A stretch of 64,000 nt of DNA. It comes from Cryptomeria japonica (taxonomy: Eukaryota; Streptophyta; Pinopsida; Cupressales; Cupressaceae). The translations under genes were made by a program, and so were the position numbers. The notes under the pieces are model-generated. The model had not been told where the DNA came from, made no database searches, and saw only the letters and a list, made by a program, of their open reading frames with translations. Positions 52,915 to 62,965 of the stretch are shown in pieces. Location of the stretch: positions 4,463,501-4,527,500 of the forward strand of contig NC_081414.1 of assembly GCF_030272615.1 (NCBI RefSeq), read 5' to 3'. How positions within the stretch are numbered: position 1 is the first letter of the stretch; the number at the start of each line of letters is the position of its first letter.

Positions 52915-53045
52915 ACCTATATTATCCTTGGGCTTTAATTTTGGCTACAGCGGTTCATGTCTTCCTTGCTTACAATGCCCTAAATCACTTTGACCATCAT
53001 ATCCCATTCTTTGCATAATGAGAAGGCCTTTGCCATACTGATCTG
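52915..53045 (-). other. G-patch motif within pol
   Basis: QYGKGLLIMQRMGYDGQSDL followed by GHCKQGR and later NIGLGF matches the glycine spacing of G-patch domains, which bind nucleic acid or helicases. It lies between protease and RT, as in some retroviruses and plant Gypsy elements. Confidence 0.65.
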
Positions 53046-53925
53046 TGGGAAGCTTAGCTTGCGGAATATCGGTGGTGATGGGATCTTTATAGATCCATTA
53101 TGCTAAGTCCTCATCTCTTGTTTCTTCTTCTTGACTCTTTCCCAGGATGAATGGCGTCAAAGGACATGTTGGCTTGTCTAGTGGCGTTTGAAGTAACTGT
53201 TGAGGTTTGCCATGTGTTCAAGGAGAAATAGGCATTTGTCCCACACAAAAGAGTTGGCTCAAATTATATTCCCCGGGACCTTCCTTTGCTATTTTCATCT
53301 TGAGCTTTTCTTGCTTGGGTATAGTGGTGTTTGAACTGGCAAGAGAGGTTGGACTTATGTATGATGTGGAGGAGATGGCTTCTCTATTGTTAGGAACGGT
53401 AATCTCTGGTTGATGACTGATATTATGACAATATGAAAAGGGGTTTGCATCTCCCAGGATTATGATCTCTACACCATTATGCGGGAACTTGATACACTAA
53501 TGGTAGGTGGATGGAACGGCTTGCATGGTGTGTATCCAAGGTCTTCCTAATAATAAATTGTATGGCAGAGGAAGGTCCAAAACTTGACAGATGATGTGTT
53601 TCACCACAGGGCCCACTCGAATTGGTAGCACCATAGCTCCTTTGGATGAATGCTCTGCATCATCATAGGATTTGATTGTTATCTTCTTGCGGGGATCCAT
53701 TGATTCAATTGCATATCCCAAAACTGTGACTAATTGTAGAGTACAGATATTCAGGCCTACTCCATTGTTGATCGAGACTCGCTTGATCCTATGCTGGTTG
53801 ATAAACCCTTCAATATGGAGTGAGGCGTTATGAGGTTGCTGGAAGGAGGAGTTGTCACTTTGTGAGAAAGTGAGACAAGGTGATGATCTTAGATTTCCTA
53901 CCATGGCTTGTTATTGATCTGCAAT

Positions 53926-54705
53926 CAAGAAAGTACTTCATGCGTCTAGCATCCCACTTTTTCATAGTCATATCTAAACTAGGGGCAATGCCCTTAATCT
54001 ACTTTGATGGAAGTGGATCATACATTATTTTTGTGATTCATTGAGTTCTTCGTTCAAAACTATCTCACAAAATACCAAAAACATTGGAAAATAATCACAA
54101 AATCCAAAAACATTGGAAAACAATCATCAAAATCCGAAAACATTTGAAAATTGTCTCACAAAATACCAAAAACATTCAAAACAATCACAAAATCCAAAAA
54201 AAATTGCAAACACATCAAAAACAATAAAAAAACATGGCAACACCTTGTACACACTCATCTCAGTAGATACCAAACAAAACATTGTGAAAAACTCCAACGA
54301 TCACCACTTATCCGATCAACCAAACAATCAACATTAAAACACATAAACTGTCTTCAACAAGGATGCATCCTTCCTTACCAAAACAAAGACAAGATGACAT
54401 TTTCTTTGACAAGAAAATTCTATTTGAAGCTATCAAATACTTGGTCGATTTGTGGGCTATTTATTCATATCAGGTTCCTATAGAATTTGTTTGTGTATCT
54501 TTTGCGCATTATTTCGATGAAGTTCTGGGGCATGTCCTAATGGTGTCTACGTGGGAAGTTCACTAAGCTACATGATCATAGGCAAAAATATAGTCATAGA
54601 TCACTATGACTTGCTGACTATAGCGTATACCTCGACCATATGAGCATAAACCATTACCAAGGATCCATATTCTTTATTCTTTATGTATATATTGTTTGCT
54701 TATAG
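53926..54705 (+). other. Gyp-2 3' region, proximal part
   Basis: Reverse-complement match to 47,464-48,290. Includes the minisatellite at 54,060-54,240. No gene. Confidence 0.65.
54060..54240 (+). repeat. Minisatellite in Gyp-2 3' region
   Basis: Units of about 30 bp, 'acaaaatccaaaaacattgg' with 'aaacaatc' spacers. Confidence 0.8.
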
Positions 54706-54919
54706 GTACAATGCTCTTTCTTTGGTTCCTCCTACCTCATCCAAACTAGATGAAGGTGTTATCTCTTATTATGGTATGAACTTGTCTTAGGATATGATCA
54801 GCCCAAGATCAAAGAGGACGATCCAAGTCATGCATGAAAGGAGAAAATTTGAGCTGGACTTGGATACAATCACAATAGAGTACTCTGATACATCATCAAG
54901 TGCATCAGGCAAAGTCTAA
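54706..54919 (+). CDS. Conserved small sense exon in 3' region (Gyp-2 copy)
   Basis: Preceded by a T-rich tract and 'ttgcttatag', a good splice acceptor. The frame encodes about 71 residues with one TAG where the inverted copy has CAG. The conserved part includes SSKLDEGVISYYGMNL and RSKRTIQVMHERRK, then an acidic Ser-rich tail (EYSDTSSSASGKV). It may be the last exon of a spliced sense transcript past pol. I recognise no family. Confidence 0.4.
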
Positions 54920-56050
54920 ACAACCTTGCATTCATCTATCATCATCACATCATCATTCCATTGCATTTACATTGATCTTTAGCCATTCATTAGCGTGCAT
55001 TTAATATCATTTAGTTGCATTTACCACATATAGTTCATTCTCATTTCACTTGCATTAGTATCATTATATCATTTCATTATTACACTCATGACATTTAGAT
55101 TCACTTACATAAATAATTGTCCTTATTTGTATTTCCTACCATCATTACTCATTACTATACATAAAAAACATTAGTTAGTGATCATCATTTATCATCATTT
55201 CCACACTTATGTATCATACATTTGTTTAGGTTTTCATAGTTGCATACATTCATTTATCTATTCATTAGTTAAAATGCATTCATTCATCCATTCTTATACT
55301 CATTTTATCTCACTTAGGATTCATTAGATTACATTCATTATCCCTCTTATTACATTAAGGTGCAGTTATTCATTAAACATGAGTTACATTATCATCACAT
55401 TATCATTTTACTTCATCATATTAGAATCATAAAACCATTTATCTCATACATTATACATATGCATTCATTTAGAAATCATCATTTAAACATTTGTAATTTA
55501 CATTTATTTATCCACATATACATTCATTTTAAAACCCATCTAGCTGCATATTCATAAATGAATCATTCATTCAAAAGCATTTACATTAACATCATCGCAT
55601 ATCATTATCTCATCATTGTATTGATATAAAGTACAAAATACTATCTATACCATCATAAATCATCATTTTACTATGCATACATAAATCATCATGGCATTAC
55701 ATACATCAGGCATTCTATCCCAATAACATCAATGCACATATATATCACCCTGCATCCACATGTTAGCATAAATCATCATAAAAAAACACATCTAGGAATC
55801 ATCTCATAAACACATGCATATAGCAAAGAGCAAATATCCATCTAAAGCATAAATCATGAAATCACCTTCAAGCATAAACTCCATACATACCAACATGCAT
55901 ATCATCACAAAATATGGGATCTCCTCATATATATCATCTCATATCTCAGAGTACAATGAAGTCAAACAGTAACAACAAAAAAATCGGCTACCAAGAGCCA
56001 TCCAAGATATAGTTCAAAATAACAAATATAAATACATGCATGCAAAATGC
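54920..56050 (+). repeat. CATT/ATCATT-rich low-complexity region
   Basis: Dense 'cattcatt', 'atcatc' and 'cataaatcatc' runs without a fixed period. It is adjacent to the 3' end of the antisense PMD gene, like 6,701-7,300. Confidence 0.65.
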
Positions 56051-56054
56051 TCTC

Positions 56055-58772
56055 TCAGATGCCACTCTGACCAGATGCTACACCACTCTCTCCACCTGCT
56101 CCCCCACTAGTCCCTGCACCATCTGATCTATCTCTCCGTGGAGGACCCATCAAACCCCCACTCACTTCTGCACCACCTGATCTATCTCTCCGAAGAGGAC
56201 CCATCACACCCCCACTACTCTGCATCCTCTGAGGCCGCTCTGATCTCTCCCGACACATCTGTGAATAACTCAGTGCCCACTGACTAGATGGCACCTCCTG
56301 CTCATATAGGCCTCGCCAGTAATCAACCTCTCCACCTACTCTCCATACCTCCCTTGCCGATGCCTCCACATATGGCCCCTATCCCTGTACTCCCTCCAAA
56401 ACCCTCACTCTCTCCTGCAACTCAATCACCCTGGTATGGCCTGATCTCTCTCCTGCAACACTATAGTCAGCTCTGACTCTCGTGCAAATAGTTGTACATC
56501 TCTAGCTGCAACCTCCACCTCCAGATCCCCCACTTGTGTCTCGGTTGTTGTAAGTTGAGTCTACAAATATACTAGCATATGAACTCGAAGATCTCCAGTG
56601 GCTCCCTCCCCTGTATCCATAGGTACCTCGCCTGTAGCTCCCTCTCCAGTGGCTCCCTCCCCTCTCTTTATCGGTACCTCCCTTTCCATACCTCTCCGCC
56701 CCAATCTAACTCCCTGTATCAAAGGACCCTGTGATATCCGCAGTGGCAAACCGCCTCTCCCCCTCCGCTGAACCCGCCCACCAACTCCACCTCCACCTCT
56801 GAATCCACCATCCCCCCTCCTCCTCCTCCTCCATCACCACCATCCCCTCTCCCTCATCCACCTACTATCGGTCCTTGACCTCCTCCTCTCCTTCGTCTTC
56901 GTCCCCTATCCTCCTCAAAATCGGGAATTGGCTCTGTCGGATCTGATATTCAAAGTATCGGATGAGCCGCCATATACTACGTATACTCCTTCGACACCCC
57001 TGCATCTACCACCCTCGGCTGTATATCCCATGGCCTCACCTGTAGCATCTGAAACTCTACCAACGTCTGATCATAGGGTAGTACTGACCCCCATGCATAC
57101 CTCTCTCATACCACCCTGGCATACTCCCTTGATCCCCTGGGAAATCCCTGCCACCGTCCAAACTGTCTCAAAACTCTGCCCGACACCTATCTCTCTACAT
57201 GGTAAGCTGTCCTCCTAATGAGGAATCGGGTCATGAATACATACGACAACGCCTCTACATCATCCTCCGACGGCTCGCACTCAATATAAGGTCTCCAAAT
57301 AACTACATCCAAATCATCAAGTGTCAATCGCCACCACTCTAACTTCCCCAGGTGGGGCTGACTCATCATACCGCTATACATAAATACATAGGGCTGGTCG
57401 ACTGCCCAAAATCTCAAACTCATAGGTCGAGTAACCGGTAAGTGCTCCCACGCCTAGATATGCAACAACATCACTCCCACTGCCAATGAGCCCCTCCCGT
57501 GGTACACTACCTCATGAAGCTCCTGATATAGGTGTGCTAACACACACGGTCCCCATGCAAACCGGGTCCCCTCTGTAATCATCTACTTAATAACCTGCCC
57601 CCAACCAATGGCTAGACCATGTGATCGCCTATAAGGACACAATAGTTCCCCAATGATCCCTGACAACATTGCTGGTAATGGCTCGTACAATGCAGTGATA
57701 TCCTCCCAAGCTATAGAGCCATCATCAATATACACATCCTCATAAAAAAATCTTTGTACCGCTAGGGTCCCCCATGCTTTGTCGTATGTCACCAGCTCCC
57801 CCCGAATCGGAATATGCAAGATGCGCCATACATCCTCTAGTGTCACAGTCATCTCCCCCTACGCCAAGTGAAAGGTGCATGTCTCGCTGTGCTAGCGCTC
57901 TGCTAATGCTGTCATCAAACCGCAATTCATCTGAATCATGGGCATATACATCATGTCATACAGCCTAGTCGCTGCAATGCAATCAACCTAAACCTCTGTC
58001 AGCCAATCACGCAACCCCTGTGTGGTAGGATGCTTTTCGCGCAAGTGTAAGACGTGAAGATCCTCCTACACAAGTGCATCAACCATCATCATCAGTTGTT
58101 TTGTTTCAAACTTTCTTAAGTTTAAACCTAGACTATCAACCGATACTCTGATCAAGTATCTTCGGGTCTCAACATGTAAGCAATCATGACACACCTAGAC
58201 TTCAACAGACATTTATCCTAATGACCTAAGTCTCATCAGGGCTGCTATGATTCAAAACAACTCTCACTTCACATCTCCATCCATCCATCATTGGCATCCA
58301 AAGATTCTCTACACAAAAACGCTATTTTGCACACAAAAGCGCTCATTCCATACAAAAGCGCTAATCGCCTAACAACAACGCTCAATAAACTATACAACAA
58401 CGCTTAAACTACAAAAGCGCTGCAACATTTAGACAATAGTGCTGCTTCACATCAATAGTGCTCATATGACTCTTCAATAGCGCTACAAACACAATAGTGC
58501 TCAAACAGCTATACAATAGCGCTAAGATTTGCAAAAGCACTAAAACGACTGCACAATAGCGCCATTGCGGCACAATAGTGCTAATTAAATTGACAAAAGT
58601 GTCAAAACACAGTTTCAACGCTATTGTCTCGATTCAACTTGGACCTAACTAAAAATGCATCAAAAACTGAAAAATTTAAAAATTCAAATTTACATACCGC
58701 TGGTCTGTAGTCGTCTGGCCGCTGCAATCGGCGGACTCGCTCTAATCGGTGCTCTGCTATGGGTACTGGCAT
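56055..58772 (-). pseudogene. PMD (MAIN-like/PP7-long-like) gene, antisense in Gyp-2
   Basis: Exon 1 (58,698-58,772) encodes 25 residues from MPVPIAEHRLERVRR and ends at donor GTATGT. The intron 58,066-58,697 ends TTGTGTAG, and exon 2 opens in phase with EDLHVLHLREKH. PMD motifs follow: GLRDWL, GLMTALAER, GEMTVTLEDVWRILHIPI (57,800-57,860), PAMLSGIIGELLCPYRR, GLAIGWG and AWEHLPVTRP. After the domain come a basic Gly/Arg-rich stretch (56,750-56,930) and repeats of GEGATGE. Several stops. PMD host proteins act in the nucleus in silencing and development. This copy is carried by the retroelement and lies opposite to its transcription. Confidence 0.8.
58310..58640 (-). repeat. AGCGC array in the PMD intron (Gyp-2)
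   Basis: About fourteen monomers on the minus strand with core AGCGCTATTGT or AGCACTATTGT. Lengths alternate between 17-20 and mostly 22 bp, giving a period of about 40 bp. It lies wholly inside the predicted intron 58,066-58,697. Confidence 0.85.
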
Positions 58773-58867
58773 CCTGACTGCTACTTGCTCCTCCAAAATG
58801 TCACTATCAGAGCTATAATTTCACTATGGTCGCAGATACAAATGACCCTGTTTTCACCCCTTTCTCC

Positions 58868-58876
58868 CCATATAAA
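58868..58876 (-). promoter_or_regulatory. TATA box of the antisense PMD gene (Gyp-2)
   Basis: On the minus strand 'gggtttatatgggga', about 100 bp before the exon 1 start codon. The Gyp-3 copy has 'ccctataaaagggga' at the matching place. Confidence 0.5.
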
Positions 58877-59170
58877 CCCTTCGCCATAACTGTAACTTTC
58901 CCCCACTCATCACCGTGGTCCCCGTGAACTTCCCGAGCCTCCCATTTCTTCATTTTATCTCTGATTTCTTCTATTTTTCACCAACATTACTAAATTCTTC
59001 TCTTCTATCACCCTGCCAATTTTCATTCTTTTTCGAGAGATAGCTCGATTTTTTAAAAAAATCGGCTCATCTCTCAAGGGGGCATACCACCCATTAAATT
59101 AATATTTTATGGGACATTTATTCACACCTATTTTTCTTTCTTTGAAATGACACGATAAACCGCACCGTCT

Positions 59171-59184
59171 CAAAGAGGGGCAAA
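59171..59184 (+). promoter_or_regulatory. Gyp-2 polypurine tract
   Basis: CAAAGAGGGGCAAA directly before TGTAGTCACATAAATC of the 3' LTR. Confidence 0.8.
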
Positions 59185-59454
59185 TGTAGTCACATAAATC
59201 TGTCCAGTTTAATTAAATGAATATTCCCTATTTATTTGATTAAAAATCCACTAGCCATCGGTTAATTAAATTAATATTTAATTAATTCATCTTCAAACAT
59301 TATCCTATAAATTAAATAAATTACTCAATTTATTTTAATTCATTCATTATACCAAATTCACAAATCAGTTAAATTAATAAATCATATTTATTTCATTTAA
59401 TCCCATTTTTCCTCTTTTAAATAAATAAAATAAAATATTTATTTAAATCATGAA
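59185..59454 (+). repeat. Gyp-2 3' LTR, truncated
   Basis: The first 270 bp of the LTR, very similar to 30,243-30,513. It breaks off at 'aaatcatgaa', where Cop-3 LTR sequence 'ccgataat' begins. Confidence 0.8.
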
Positions 59455-60311
59455 CCGATAATCAGTAATGAATCGATATTACTCTGTGATGAGTTACCAA
59501 CCGGCATTTTTGTGATGAGTTATCATCCACCGACACTTTGGCGGTGATTTTGTGTCGTGTTACCAAATGTGTCTAGATGCACTCAACCTAGGAACTTGCA
59601 ATGTAATCCTATTGGACCGACATGAAATCAGATTCCTTTATAAGGACATCATGTATAGGGTTTTAGGAGTTGATAGGGTTTTAGTGCATGAGGGTTTTTG
59701 CATGTGCGATCATAGAAGGGAAGATTAGGTCTGTGTGAAGAAATAGAGTGTGGAGATATTGAAGACTAAAGTAATGCAAAATGTGCATTGATAATGAGCT
59801 ATCAAGGATCTAACAAAGCATATTGTTCTAGTATCTAGATCACTCACTTGTTGATTATTCACATCTTCGACAAGTTTGAAACCCTTAACCGGGTAATCCT
59901 AGCAAAGCCTTTGTAAATCCTCTAACAAGGTGGTTCACAACTGTGAATCTGAATCCTCTCACAAGGTATTCTTTAACATGACTTATCTCCTAACAAAGAT
60001 CTAGATTCCTAACAGGATCCGTTATGGTGAAGAACATTGCATGACCTTAACCGGTCTGGTTTCTATTCTGCAAGTAGTTACTTGTGATTTTTTGCTCACC
60101 GTGGTTTTTTCCATTTGGATTTCCACGTCAAAACTCTTGTGTTATGGTGATTGTACTTTTGTGGGTGAATGCTTTATTTGTTGTTTGGTTTGCATTTGTC
60201 TTAACCGGTTTTTTAGTACATCTGTTATACCGGTTAATTGCTAAACTGTTTAAGAGTTTAAGTTCATTATTTTTTGCTATACTAATTCACCCCCCCTCTT
60301 AGTATTCATCA
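59455..60311 (+). repeat. Cop-3 5' LTR, right fragment
   Basis: Continues the Copia LTR to 'TAATTCACCCCCCC', 'ttagtattcatca', then the primer site. The 'AATTCACCCCCC' block marks Copia LTR ends throughout the window. Confidence 0.65.
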
Positions 60312-60313
60312 AT

Positions 60314-60325
60314 TGGTATCAAAGA
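60314..60325 (+). promoter_or_regulatory. Cop-3 primer binding site (tRNA-iMet)
   Basis: TGGTATCAAAGA, a near match to the tRNA-iMet complement TGGTATCAGAGC. Confidence 0.75.
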
Positions 60326-60362
60326 CAACCTTTCTATAAGTTTAACCACTTGAAAGAAGATA

Positions 60363-61162
60363 TGGGGGAATACACTGTGAGGGAACTTACTCATCGTCTC
60401 ACTTAGACTAAGAAAGCCTTTGATGAACTCAAAGTCAAATATAAGGCCTCTCTGGCAAAATGAAGAGAGCATGCTGAAAAACTGATAGATTTTACTGAAA
60501 ATAGTTCTTCTGATGAAGCAGGCATGGAAGCCCTAGTTGAAGAAGTTGAAAAACTGAATGAATCTAATGCCAACCTGAGAAGGGAACTGGAAGGACTGAC
60601 TATCAGAACGTGTCGAGAGCTTGAGAACTGGAGGAAAGCTGAAGACCTAGTAAAAGACAAAGATCATGAGATCTCCAAGCTAAAGCAAGAAATCAATGCC
60701 CTTACCGCTCATCTCCAAGAGAGTAAAGTGGAAAAAAAAGAAATGCAAGGTGAACTAAACATGGCTATTTATGAGAACGCAACCTTGAAGGAATCTAATG
60801 CAGCTATTTCCAAGGAACTCACTGAGTCAAAGGAAAGACTTGCCAAATTCAATAAGAGTATTGTTAAGCTAGAACAAAAGCTTGAATCAGCAAAACCGGT
60901 AAAGAATACCACTGGACTTGGTTTTTCCGGTTATGAGGAAGGTGAGACCTCTGGAACAAAAGATGGAGCATCAAATAAGCAACCGACATCAAAGGATAAA
61001 GGTAAGCAAAAGTTTAAACCTGTTTGCTTTAATTATCTTAAGGAAGGACATACTGCTAATGTGTGTAGAAATAAGGCCTACGATAATTTTCCTTATTTTC
61101 TAAACAATAAGCCTAGATCCAATAGATTCTGTATGTGGGAAAAGTGGGTCAATAGAACTTAA
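60363..61162 (+). pseudogene. Short Gag-like protein of Cop-3: coiled coil plus zinc knuckle
   Basis: The ATG at 60,363 lies 38 bp after the primer site. Frame 0 runs about 265 codons to 61,162 with two stops (TAG near 60,405 and TGA near 60,462), both explicable by C-to-T changes. Residues from 60,524 are a long Glu/Lys/Leu coiled coil. A Ser/Lys-rich linker follows, then CFNYLKEGHTANVC, a CCHC knuckle with its second Cys changed to Tyr. The N-terminal Gag domain is lacking, as in Cop-1. The frame ends near the Gyp-3 boundary. Confidence 0.7.
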
Positions 61163-62550
61163 AATGTGAAAAATGAAGTTCTAGGAGACTTGTCCACACA
61201 CTCACAAGACTTCTTGGTGCAAGCTATGGAGTCATGAAGGATGACTCAGCTTCCCAAGGTTGGTTCCATGGTTCTCTATCTCACAAGGTCCCTCAAACCA
61301 ATTTCTCTACTCTTAGATCACTAAGCAAAGTGGTTTAGAGATGACAAATGTAAGAACGAGGGATGCTTTGATTGATTTTAACTTGAAAATGCAACCTATC
61401 TACGCCTGATCCTACAAATGAAATGAACTAGATTATAAGATGACAAGATTAGTAATGATGCTATCCTAACATGATATACTAATTATGTTTAAGCTATTGA
61501 TAAAAGAAGCAATCTAAAATGAGTATTAGATTAATTCTTATTTGCAAAAAGAGACTAGATGTGTTAAAAATTGAGCATAAGTATGATACTAAGAGCTTGC
61601 ATATGTGAAAATGGAGGAATGAGAGCTCTATTTATAGCAAAAATAAGGTAATGGATGGCCAGGATTGAAAGAGATAACCAAGGGTTGAGTTTGAAAGTTG
61701 CTAAATCCATGTTCACAAATTTCACCAATGAAATGGTGACAATTGGCAATATAAGGTTGGCTGAGAGGAGATGTAAGAAACATTAAATGCTTGAGAAGAC
61801 CTCATGGTTATCTTAGGGGGTAAGGGTTGAGGTTAGGTTAGGATTGCCCATTGGATAAAGCTTTTACCCAAAGGATAAACTCTTGTGCAAAGGATTAAGG
61901 AATAACCATGGTCAAAGCAATAAATGCTTGATGAGACCCTTGGGTTACATGGAGGTTGAGTTTAGAAAAATTCTTTAATCATGTTGGATGGTTGAGTTAA
62001 CCATTAATAGTTTGGGAGACTTTCAAAGTTAAGTTGTTGAAGCCTTTAAGGGTTTTCAAAGACTTTGAGGTTTTGAGAAGTGACTTCCCCTTGCTTAGGG
62101 ATGTGACAATATTTAGGAGATGGGTTAGGGTAATTTAGAAGTGATTAGAAGAGTCTAGAAGGGGGTTAGGAATAGGGTTTAGGAGGCAAGTGGGAGATGT
62201 AGGATTTTGCAAGTGGATGGAGAGATAATAGGTTTTAATTGAAATAAAGTTAATTTAATTCAATTTGGTTGCAATTTGGGAGTTTGAATAAATTAGATTT
62301 ATTCAATTTAAGGTAAACTATTAATTAAATTTGAATTTAATTAAAAGGTGGATAGAAGGGATTTAATTGAATAAAATGATTTATTCCATTAAATGGTAAA
62401 AGAGGTTCAGTGAATTTAATTTAAATAAATTGAGTAATTTACTTACTTAAATAGAGGAATGTGGGTGATTCAATTAAATTGGATTTAATTAAACAGAGGA
62501 ATGAACATAAAATATTTATTTAGGAATATGGTCATTTTTATATGTCTACA
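61163..62550 (-). repeat. Gyp-3 3' LTR
   Basis: On the minus strand it starts TGTAGACATATAAAAATG and has AT-rich 'aattaaat' runs. A TATA box is at 61,627-61,636 (minus), with the 'gcatttaatg' and 'cctctcagcc' type blocks of the family near 61,760-61,790. The far end near 61,163-61,200 is uncertain. Confidence 0.65.
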
Positions 62551-62566
62551 TTTTGCCCCTCTTTGA
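62551..62566 (-). promoter_or_regulatory. Gyp-3 polypurine tract
   Basis: On the minus strand TCAAAGAGGGGCAAAA directly before the LTR start. Confidence 0.75.
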
Positions 62567-62883
62567 ACTGACGTGTGTGCACATGTTAATTCAAAGAAAA
62601 TGATGCGTCGTTGCGATTTATGATCAATCATTTTTTTTATGTTGTTTTGAGATATGCCATGCCCCAGTTTTGATAATCGATCTTGATAATGCCCCCTCGA
62701 GAGATGAATTAAAGTTTTTGAAAATTTAATTTAATTTGAGAATTTTGTTTCCATTTTAAAATTTTGTCAATGTGGAATGTGAAAATTTTATTCATCTCCT
62801 GATAAATAATGTCTGTTAGGGTTAGACAGAGACCGCGAGCAAGTTAGATACCCCATCTCCAAACCCTAATTTTAATTCACCCT

Positions 62884-62891
62884 ATAAAAGG
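62884..62891 (+). promoter_or_regulatory. TATA box of the Gyp-3 PMD gene
   Basis: TATAAAAG in 'caccctataaaaggggaa', 75 bp before the start codon at 62,966. Confidence 0.6.
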
Positions 62892-62965
62892 GGAAAAGTG
62901 TATTGTTGTGTTTCATTTGTGCTTTGTTGACTTTGGAGAGAGCGATTTTTTGGAGAAAAATCAAC

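Larger units (their letters stand above)
44537..53925 (-). mobile_element. Gyp-2i: inverted partial Gypsy copy (pol, 3' region, 3' LTR)
   Basis: On the minus strand: protease start at 53,925, G-patch, RT, RNase H, integrase to 48,552, 3' region, polypurine tract at 46,122-46,135 and LTR to 44,537. It lacks gag and 5' LTR, and its LTR lacks about the last 250 bp. It abuts Gyp-2 protease sequence on one side and Gyp-2 3' region on the other. It is truncated at both ends, so it is not a simple nested insertion. Confidence 0.75.
48552..53925 (-). pseudogene. pol: Gyp-2i pol polyprotein (PR, G-patch, RT, RNH, aRNH, IN)
   Basis: Almost full-length Tat-type pol with scattered stops. Protease is at 53,497-53,925; its active-site Asp is changed (INNGVG instead of IDNGAG). 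The RT of 345 open codons (52,137-51,100) has YTDFRDLNKACPKD, LMDGFSGYNQI and catalytic YHVDDLL. The RT/RNase H linker is at 50,602-50,802. A second, plant-type RNase H (49,959-50,324) has FDGS, AEYEAL and GDSQLV. The integrase core (49,128-49,472) has LDLVGK and IIDNG; the C-terminus ends DPINNMHLKRFYT. The dual RNase H points to the Tat lineage. Confidence 0.9.

Noticed and set aside
48552-53925. Endogenous pararetrovirus (caulimovirid)
   Set aside because: An integrase and a second plant-type RNase H are present and the LTR layout is complete, which fits Ty3/Gypsy and not a pararetrovirus.
58310-58640. CRISPR-like spaced repeat
   Set aside because: The monomers have a short core, no constant-length spacers and no cas genes, and the sequence is eukaryotic element DNA.
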